Below are positions 1-4,874 of a stretch of 5,945 bases of DNA, in pieces. Position 1 is the stretch's first letter; each line of letters begins with the position of its first letter. Under the pieces are notes generated by a model, which was not told the origin of the DNA, ran no database searches, and worked only from the letters and a program-made list of their open reading frames with translations. Source of the DNA: Lentimicrobium sp. (GTDB lineage Bacteria; Bacteroidota; Bacteroidia; Bacteroidales; Lentimicrobiaceae); NCBI GenBank assembly GCA_013336205.1, contig JAAXUD010000201.1:1-5945 (forward strand). The letters run 5' to 3'. The position numbers were made by a program, and so were the translations under genes.

Positions 1-15
1 CCCCTACGCTCCACA

Positions 16-54
16 AAAACAAGCCTGTCAATCATTGATTTACAGGCTTGTTTT
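16..54. terminator. Bidirectional intrinsic terminator
   Basis: Bases 16-28 and 42-54 form a perfect 13-bp inverted repeat. Inside it, after a single C/T mismatch (29/41), bases 30-33 and 37-40 pair again, leaving a 3-base loop. The plus strand gives a T-rich tail (51-54, then ATTATATT), and the minus strand ends in five Ts (complement of 15-19). It can therefore stop the minus-strand run that ends with tatA, 90 bases upstream, and also a plus-strand transcript coming from outside the left edge. The layout implies a convergent plus-strand neighbour there. The stem length and T tracts on both sides make this a confident call. Confidence 0.9.
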
Positions 55-144
55 ATTATATTGCATCCGGTTACACAAATCTTTTAATAAGCTATAAAGC
101 CGGAAAACGCCGGTAAATTATTCCTTTCAAAATAAATCGGCAGC

Positions 145-327
145 TTACGGTTTCTTTTCAGGCTCGTCTTCTTTATTGCTCATTTCATCTTTGAAGTCCT
201 TGATTCCTTTTCCCAAACCTTTCATAAGTTCAGGAATTTTCTTTCCGCCAAAGAGAAGCAATACCACCAGTAAAATTATTACTACCTGCCAGGGTCCTAC
301 AACACCTATTATTATTCCTGTTGTCAT
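145..327 (-). CDS. tatA: Sec-independent (Tat) translocase subunit TatA
   Basis: TatA is the small pore-forming subunit of the twin-arginine translocase, which moves folded proteins across the inner membrane with TatC. The 60-residue product shows the full TatA plan: a short N-terminus, one membrane helix (about residues 13-26), the F26-G27 hinge, an amphipathic helix (about 31-49, with I31-P32-E33-L34 and alternating Lys/Gly), and a charged Glu/Lys tail. Gln14, just before the membrane helix, matches the polar Gln8 of E. coli TatA; TatB has Glu there, so TatA is the better call. It is shorter than E. coli TatA (89) because the acidic tail is trimmed. No tatC or tatB is in the window. The ATG at 327 has no Shine-Dalgarno sequence. 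A promoter-like element sits 22 bases upstream, and a terminator lies 90 bases after the stop. It follows the EnvC-like gene by 67 bases. Confidence 0.93.
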   Translation of the reverse strand: MTTGIIIGVVGPWQVVIILLVVLLLFGGKKIPELMKGLGKGIKDFKDEMSNKEDEPEKKP

Positions 328-349
328 TTGGTTGAAGTTTTAATGTTCA

Positions 350-357
350 CAAAGTTA
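350..357 (-). promoter_or_regulatory. Candidate -7 promoter element for tatA
   Basis: Read on the minus strand, the bases are TAACTTTG, an exact match to the Bacteroidota -7 consensus TAnnTTTG. Transcription would begin near 343-345, giving a leader of roughly 15-20 bases before the tatA ATG at 327. The -33 side is poor: the nearest TTG (in CCCTTGCC, about 384-386) is 25 bases upstream, longer than the usual 19-21. tatA may therefore have its own promoter, be read through from the EnvC-like gene, or both. Confidence 0.4.
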
Positions 358-394
358 CTCATTTCATGATTAAATAATCTGGCAAGGGATAAAT

Positions 395-1657
395 TTACCT
401 CGATTTTAATATCCACGATTCAGGATTCTGAATGTTTTTACCCTGCCAAAGTTCAAAATGAAGTTTTGCTTTACCCGAATCCTCATTCTGAATTACCCCG
501 ATGCGCTGTTTGGTTTTTACTTTATCACCTTTCTTGACAAATAATTGGTCCAGGTTTGAATAAACTGTCAGAAACTCACCATGGCGGATAATCACCACAT
601 TGTTATAACTGGGCAGGGTCATGGTAGAGGTTACTTCCCCGTCAAATACTGCCCGGGCCGATTCGCCCTTTGCCGTGGTGATATCAATGCCGTTGTTCTT
701 TGTTTTAATACCCTTTAAAACAGGATGAGCATGTTCTCCAAAAGTAGATGATATAATGCCCCTTTCGGTTGGCCAGGGTAATCTGCCCTTATTTCCTGCA
801 AAGTTTGAGGATAGCTGCATTTCAGCTGGTGTGAGGCCAAACTTGTTTTCAGGGGCTGGTTTGGTTCCGGTTTTTTTAGCCGCTTCACTTGCTTTGCGCA
901 ATTCTTCTGCAATCAGATCTTCAATTGCTTTCTGTAACTTCCGTGCAGCTTTTTCACTTTCCCGAAGTTTTCTGAGCAACTCTTTCTCTTTCTTGGAGAG
1001 ATTTTTTATAGTCTGGTCCTGCTCACTCTTTTCCCTGGTAAGCTTTTGTTTCTCAGATTCTTCCGACTTCTTTAGCGATAATTTATATGCCTTTTGTTTT
1101 TCAAGGAGGTTGATTTTCTCATTCAGCAATAATTGATTCTCTTTTATCACCCGCACCTGGTTTTGCCTGTAACTGCTGTATTGCTGAAAGTACTTCAGCC
1201 TTTGATAAGCCTGATTAAAGTCTTTTGCTGAAAAGATAAACATCAGCCGTGAATAAGAATTCCTGTTTTTACCGGCATAATAAATCATCCGGGCATATTC
1301 GTCTTTAAGTCGTTTAATAGTCTGTGTCAGGTGATTAATGGTATCGTTGGTTTCATCTATCTGTTTATCAAGACTACCGATTTCTCCGCTGATAGCTGAA
1401 ATCAGTTCCTGTCTTTTTGTTATTTTTTTATTCAGTAAAACAAGCTGGTTAACCGATGCCTGTTTACTTTTCTTGGTTTCGTCAAGTAGTTTGTTGGTAT
1501 AATTAATCTCTTCTTCGATTTTAGCTTTCTTTTGCTGAAGTTGGGTCTTTTTATCCTGTGCATAAAGATCGGGCGCCTGAATCGACAGGAAGAAAGCTAA
1601 TCCTGCGATAGACACCGCTGCACGAAAAAACGTATTATACTTTACTGATATTAACAT
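395..1657 (-). CDS. EnvC-like murein hydrolase activator (coiled coil + degenerate LytM/M23 domain)
   Basis: This is a 420-residue secreted protein with the layout of EnvC, which in E. coli is docked by FtsEX and switches on the amidases AmiA and AmiB during cell division. Residues 1-33 are a signal peptide (cleavage after LYA, before QD). Residues about 34-120 and 145-262 are Lys/Glu/Gln-rich coiled coil, broken by a YYAGKNRNSYSRLMFIFSA-type segment typical of the family. A Pro/Thr/Lys linker follows, and about 292-416 is a LytM (peptidase M23) fold starting at LPWPTERG. The M23 active site is not intact: the HxGxD motif reads NNGID (N321 for His, D325 kept), the HxH motif reads KLH (K398, H400 kept), and YxHL reads YSNL (N368). 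An activator role is therefore more likely than hydrolysis, although databases may call it an M23 peptidase. ATG 1657 is preferred to the TTG one codon earlier. It follows the lipoprotein gene by 11 bases and is probably cotranscribed with it. Confidence 0.88.
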   Translation of the reverse strand: MLISVKYNTFFRAAVSIAGLAFFLSIQAPDLYAQDKKTQLQQKKAKIEEEINYTNKLLDETKKSKQASVNQLVLLNKKITKRQELISAISGEIGSLDKQIDETNDTINHLTQTIKRLKDEYARMIYYAGKNRNSYSRLMFIFSAKDFNQAYQRLKYFQQYSSYRQNQVRVIKENQLLLNEKINLLEKQKAYKLSLKKSEESEKQKLTREKSEQDQTIKNLSKKEKELLRKLRESEKAARKLQKAIEDLIAEELRKASEAAKKTGTKPAPENKFGLTPAEMQLSSNFAGNKGRLPWPTERGIISSTFGEHAHPVLKGIKTKNNGIDITTAKGESARAVFDGEVTSTMTLPSYNNVVIIRHGEFLTVYSNLDQLFVKKGDKVKTKQRIGVIQNEDSGKAKLHFELWQGKNIQNPESWILKSR

Positions 1658-1668
1658 CAAAACCCGTC

Positions 1669-2505
1669 TTAAAACTTATCAACCTTTGTGTATTTTTCTG
1701 GTATTTTAAAAGGGAATGCCAGAGAATCTGCTGTGTTCAACTTTGAATATTCAAGTACTAATTGATTTTTGTTTTCGGCTGTTTCCAGATTAAAACTCAG
1801 CTTTTCAGGAACAAGTTGAGTTCCATCATTCAGATATTGATAGGTTCCCTCAACTTTTCGACCTCCCAGCTGAACTTCCCGAATCATAACCCTCGAAATC
1901 TTGAATGTTTCTGAACTTAGCCAGATATGTTGAATGGGAATATTGATTTCCTGATTATTACGAACGTACTTTTTAAGCTTTCTTCGGTCTGTGGTTACCA
2001 GTTTATATTCCTGATTATCAATCCCCGCTTTAAAAGAGCTGTTCTCGTAAAATGAAAAATCATTTCCGGTGAGAAAAGCCTGTAACATATCAAAATCAAG
2101 TGTGCTGTTTATCAGGTTATTAATGTAATTAAAGTCGCTGATAAAGTAAATATTATCAATGCGGTTCATGTATTTAATGGAGTCGTTCGTAATAAGCAGT
2201 CGTGCCATTTCTATGCCCAATACGGGTGAAATTGAAATCCATATCAGGCTGTCCTTTTGAATTCTTATCTGACCGCTGAACGAAGTTACATTTTTTTGTT
2301 GCTCAAAAGAAGTTGAAAACCTGGCTGAAAAATAGGTGTACTTTAATTCATTGGATTTAAGATTGCTGAAAAGAAAATCTGCTCCCTGCTCTTTGAGTGG
2401 CTCCCTGATTGTGCGTCTGACCGATCCACACGAACTGATTATCATAACCAGTGACAGTAAAAATAAGGACTTATGAGCAATATTAGCTAAATGACTTCTA
2501 TTCAT
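1669..2505 (-). CDS. DUF4292-type outer-membrane lipoprotein, LolB-like
   Basis: The product has 278 residues. Residues 1-26 are a lipoprotein signal: NRSH...HK n-region, hydrophobic LFLLSLVMII, then the lipobox ISSC with Cys26 as the lipidated residue. The mature part looks beta-rich and matches what I recall of the Bacteroidota DUF4292 family. The stretch at about 78-105 (GQIRIQKDSLIWISISP, then VLGIEMARLLI) resembles the LolB pattern 'G-x-[IL]-x-[IL]...W-x-x-x-SP-x-G-x-x-x-x-x-L', suggesting a LolA/LolB-type fold that holds lipid or lipoprotein. This is an inference, and its function is not shown. Residues after Cys26 (GSVRRTIR) are basic, not the acidic run typical of Bacteroidota surface-exported lipoproteins, so it probably faces the periplasm. 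The ATG at 2505 is chosen because it puts the lipobox at the usual depth. A longer reading to 2562 would add 19 non-signal residues. The start overlaps the TPR gene's stop by 8 bases (ATGAATAG), which points to translational coupling. Confidence 0.82.
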   Translation of the reverse strand: MNRSHLANIAHKSLFLLSLVMIISSCGSVRRTIREPLKEQGADFLFSNLKSNELKYTYFSARFSTSFEQQKNVTSFSGQIRIQKDSLIWISISPVLGIEMARLLITNDSIKYMNRIDNIYFISDFNYINNLINSTLDFDMLQAFLTGNDFSFYENSSFKAGIDNQEYKLVTTDRRKLKKYVRNNQEINIPIQHIWLSSETFKISRVMIREVQLGGRKVEGTYQYLNDGTQLVPEKLSFNLETAENKNQLVLEYSKLNTADSLAFPFKIPEKYTKVDKF

Positions 2506-4240
2506 AAAATTTGCCATTTTTAACCTTTGATTCAAGAAATTCTGATCCCCTGCCGGCTTCAAGTGCTTTGGCCCACCATGCTTTCGCCTCTTCCATCCGG
2601 TTTAACCTGTAAAGAATATCACCGTAATGCTCTAATACATCAGCACTGGGATTCTTATCCAGTTGTAATACTTTTTCCATTAATACCAGTGCTTTATCAT
2701 ATTTGCCCTGCTTGTAAAGTACCCATGCCCAGGTATCGAGATAAGTCGCATTATCAGGACTGAGTAAATTCGCCTTTTCAGCCATTTGTAAAGCCTTGTC
2801 CAGGTTCTCGTTGGCGAGCGACAGGTAGTAGGCGTAATTGTTTAAAACGGCAGCATTTTCTGAATTATACTTCAGGGCTGACTCATAAGCACTATAGGAC
2901 TCAGTGTTCTTTTTTGCTGCATGAAAAACATCGCCCGTCAGACTATAAAAATCGGCCAGCAAGGCATTATTGTCCATGACAAATTTAACACCTGTAGTCA
3001 ATGATTTTATTGCTATATCATAATTTTTAAGCATATAATTGGCATACCCGTTAAAGTAATAGGGCATGGGTTGAACAGGAAAAAGTTCGATAGCCTGATT
3101 ACTTTCTGTAGCAAGCATTATCGAATCATTTTTAATGGCATTGATCCGTAAAATATTTTCCCAAACCTGGTACTTTCCAGGATCAAGGGTATTGGCTTTT
3201 CGGAATATTTCCAAGGCTTCCTGCCATTGCTCGGTCATCATCAACATTTCCCCCCTGAGCATAAGCACCCGTGGCTCATTTGGATGTACATCGGTCAGAA
3301 TTCCTGACAATTCAAGTAAATCGCTTTCGATACCCTCATATTCCCCCATCTGGGAGTAATAGGTCATCATTATCTGAACCTTTGTATTGGCATCGAGGTA
3401 AGGATTGGCAAATCCGGTTTTCAATGCTTCAGTAGCCTTTTTTATATCACCCTTCGTCCGGTAATAATCGGCCAGTGAAATATTGATATACGGATTTCCC
3501 GGATCTACTTCCTGTATTTGCTGATAGGTATTCAAAGCCTTTTCATCCATACCCTGAACAATGTAAAACTCAGCAAGGAGTGAAAGAATTCTACTGTCAG
3601 CAGGGTTGGCTTTGGCCAGTTTCTCAAGTTCTTCGAGTGCTTTTTTGTCTTTACCCATAGCCAGGTAAATACGATGTTTCTGCATCGAATACTCTTCATT
3701 GATACCGCTTATGGATTCCAGCTTGTTAAATATCTCTATTGCTTCAAGCGGCTTATCAAGCTGTAGCCAGATATTAGCAAGCTCCAGCGCATAATCTGTG
3801 TTGCCCGGGTTGGAAGCATATAAGCCCTGGTATATCACAAGGGCTTCATCCGGCTGGGAATTATTGGTATACAAGCCTGCCAGTGTCAGGCTGTACCAGG
3901 TGTTTTCAGGGTCAAGTTCCCATGCTTTTTTTGCATGCAGAACAGACTTTGTTAAATCACTATCGTTATAATAAAGCAATGCAAGTTCGTACCAGGCGGC
4001 ATCATTTCCTGCATCTTCTTTTATACATTCTTCAAAAAGAGTTATTGCTTTTTCAGGATTGTCAGTAATCTTAGCTTTGTTAGCTTCAAAAAACAGTGCT
4101 TCTGCCTTTTGCTTATTCCGGAACTGTTGTGCTTCAGCCTGATCGGGCGCTCTCTCTCCAACATCGGGTATTTCCTGTGCGGAACTTATCAATGGGAATA
4201 ACAGCAGAAGAACCAGGTATTTTATCTTGAAAAATATCAT
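2498..4240 (-). CDS. Secreted tetratricopeptide-repeat (TPR) protein
   Basis: The product has 580 residues. A signal peptide spans residues 1-21 (K5/K7, then LVLLLLFPLI, cleavage SSA before QE), so it is exported to the periplasm, perhaps held at a membrane by partners. From about residue 44 to the end it is a nearly continuous array of some 14 TPR-like helix pairs of about 34 residues. The clearest are 79-112 (AAWYELALLYY, DPEN), 215-248 (ILSLLAEFYIVQG, VDPGN), 464-497 (AVLNNYAYYLSLA, LSPDN) and 498-530 (YLDTWAWVLYKQGKYDKAL). There is no catalytic domain, so it is presumably a scaffold or adaptor, and its partner cannot be read from the sequence. The last gene codons overlap the lipoprotein start, and the EnvC-like gene follows, so the three probably act in one envelope process. 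No Shine-Dalgarno sequence precedes the ATG. The 145-base gap upstream suggests the unit starts here. The TPR-with-signal-peptide call is sure; the biological role is unknown. Confidence 0.9.
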   Translation of the reverse strand: MIFFKIKYLVLLLLFPLISSAQEIPDVGERAPDQAEAQQFRNKQKAEALFFEANKAKITDNPEKAITLFEECIKEDAGNDAAWYELALLYYNDSDLTKSVLHAKKAWELDPENTWYSLTLAGLYTNNSQPDEALVIYQGLYASNPGNTDYALELANIWLQLDKPLEAIEIFNKLESISGINEEYSMQKHRIYLAMGKDKKALEELEKLAKANPADSRILSLLAEFYIVQGMDEKALNTYQQIQEVDPGNPYINISLADYYRTKGDIKKATEALKTGFANPYLDANTKVQIMMTYYSQMGEYEGIESDLLELSGILTDVHPNEPRVLMLRGEMLMMTEQWQEALEIFRKANTLDPGKYQVWENILRINAIKNDSIMLATESNQAIELFPVQPMPYYFNGYANYMLKNYDIAIKSLTTGVKFVMDNNALLADFYSLTGDVFHAAKKNTESYSAYESALKYNSENAAVLNNYAYYLSLANENLDKALQMAEKANLLSPDNATYLDTWAWVLYKQGKYDKALVLMEKVLQLDKNPSADVLEHYGDILYRLNRMEEAKAWWAKALEAGRGSEFLESKVKNGKFYE

Positions 4241-4247
4241 TAAAAGA

Positions 4248-4282
4248 GATTTAATAAATCAGTCTGCTTTAAACGAAAGCAG
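4248..4282 (-). promoter_or_regulatory. Hairpin and adjacent palindrome in the leader of the TPR gene
   Basis: Bases 4264-4270 and 4276-4282 are perfect complements (7 bp, CTGCTTT/AAAGCAG) around a 5-base loop. Three bases away, 4248-4260 is a 13-base palindrome (GATTTA, one base, TAAATC). Both lie within 45 bases of the TPR start at 4240. On the minus strand the T8 run (complement of 4284-4291) comes before the hairpin, not after it, so it is not a standard terminator for dut. It could be leader RNA structure or a protein-binding site. Such small repeats can also occur by chance in AT-rich DNA. I found no TAnnTTTG element in this gap. Confidence 0.3.
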
Positions 4283-4385
4283 TAAAAAAAAGTTTGCAAT
4301 ACACCAGGGAAGCATTTTTTAAAATGAAGTAACTGCTTGACAAGAACCATGTTTATTTGATGTCTTCCCAAATGATTAGTTGTTC

Positions 4386-4817
4386 TTACATACCGGTATG
4401 TCCAAATCCACCGGCTCCCCTTTCCGAGTCGTTGAGCTCAGCTGCTTCAATCCATTCCGCTTTTTCATGCCTTGCTATCACCATCTGTGCGATGCGGTCG
4501 CCGTTGTTAACTGTAAACAACTCTGACGATAAGTTTACAATTATAATCTTGATTTCACCTCTGTAATCAGCATCTATAGTTCCCGGTGAATTCAGTATTG
4601 TTATTCCTGAACGCGCTGCCAGGCCACTCCGGGGTCTTATTTGTGCTTCAAATCCATTGGGAATCTCAATAAATAAGCCTGTCGGAATCATTGCCCGTTC
4701 AAGGGTTTTAAGGCTGACCGGTTCCGAAAGAAATGCCCTTAAATCCATTCCCGCCGAAGCGATGGTTTCATAGGCCGGCAAGGAATGAGTTGATTTGTTT
4801 ACAATCCTGATCTGCAT
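4386..4817 (-). CDS. dut: dUTP diphosphatase (dUTPase)
   Basis: The enzyme hydrolyses dUTP to dUMP and pyrophosphate in the cytoplasm, which keeps uracil out of DNA and supplies dUMP for thymidylate synthesis. At 143 residues it has the usual length of the homotrimeric family, and all five motifs are present in order: motif 1 AGMDLRA (22-28), motif 2 RPRSGLA (61-67), motif 3 [10 protein letters not shown] (79-88, with D82 the expected catalytic Asp and Y85 the sugar-discriminating Tyr), motif 4 GDRIAQ (106-111), and motif 5 [10 protein letters not shown] (133-142). Motif 5 usually reads GFGSTG, and here His140 replaces Ser. No signal peptide or extra domain is present. The ATG at 4817 fits the family's N-terminus. 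A possible promoter and leader hairpin lie in the 57 bases after the flippase gene, so dut may be transcribed on its own as well as from upstream. Confidence 0.97.
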   Translation of the reverse strand: MQIRIVNKSTHSLPAYETIASAGMDLRAFLSEPVSLKTLERAMIPTGLFIEIPNGFEAQIRPRSGLAARSGITILNSPGTIDADYRGEIKIIIVNLSSELFTVNNGDRIAQMVIARHEKAEWIEAAELNDSERGAGGFGHTGM

Positions 4818-4828
4818 AAACGATGAAA

Positions 4829-4855
4829 TATAGTGTATTGGTGTGGAATACTATA
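4829..4855 (-). promoter_or_regulatory. Imperfect hairpin in the dut leader
   Basis: TATAGT at 4829-4834 pairs with ACTATA at 4850-4855. After a 2-base bulge (GT, 4835-4836), ATT (4837-4839) pairs with AAT (4847-4849), closing a 7-base loop. If the candidate promoter at 4863-4870 is used, the dut mRNA would begin almost exactly at this hairpin, 12 bases before the start codon region. It could stabilise the mRNA end or be an operator. The stem is AT-rich and short, so support is limited. Confidence 0.3.
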
Positions 4856-4862
4856 CGCGTGG

Positions 4863-4870
4863 CAAAATTA
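4863..4870 (-). promoter_or_regulatory. Candidate -7 promoter element for dut
   Basis: Minus-strand bases TAATTTTG match the Bacteroidota -7 consensus TAnnTTTG exactly. They begin five bases past the flippase stop codon. Expected transcription start is near 4855-4858, giving a leader of about 40 bases before the ATG at 4817. No good TTG is found 19-21 bases upstream, so the -33 element is weak or absent. The position between two genes supports the call, but the motif is short and the region AT-rich. Confidence 0.38.
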
Positions 4871-4874
4871 AGCA

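Noticed and set aside
101..114. CCGG...CCGG pair after tatA as a terminator
   Set aside because: It gives only a 4-bp stem with a 6-base loop and no following T tract. The hairpin at 16-54 is far stronger.
715..912. 65-codon minus-strand open frame in a different frame from the EnvC-like gene
   Set aside because: It is entirely inside the EnvC-like gene, low in complexity and without recognisable features. The main frame has a signal peptide and a LytM domain.
756..1136. 126-codon plus-strand open frame
   Set aside because: It lies wholly opposite the coiled-coil part of the EnvC-like gene, and its Ser/Phe/Leu-rich product is the mirror of Lys/Glu-rich codons. There is no domain, promoter or neighbour to support it.
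1658..1660. TTG start one codon before the EnvC-like ATG
   Set aside because: An ATG follows immediately, is far more common, and leaves the signal peptide unchanged.
2506..2562. Longer start for the lipoprotein gene (ATG at 2562 or 2517)
   Set aside because: These would push the lipobox Cys to residue 45 or 30 and add non-signal residues. The ATG at 2505 gives a normal 26-residue lipoprotein signal and a coupled overlap.
4284..4291. T8 run on the minus strand as the dut terminator
   Set aside because: The bases before it form no convincing GC-rich stem; only a 3-bp TGC/GCA pairing with a bulge is seen.
4357..4566. 69-codon plus-strand open frame
   Set aside because: It is antisense to the conserved C-terminal motifs of dut, which fully explain the bases. 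The same holds for plus-strand frames at 2527-2763, 3135-3359, 3883-4068 and 5563-5802 opposite the TPR and flippase genes.
4675..4683. AAGCCTGTC shared by the terminator (21-29) and dut
   Set aside because: It is a nine-base coincidence in codons that dut needs, with no third copy or spacing pattern.
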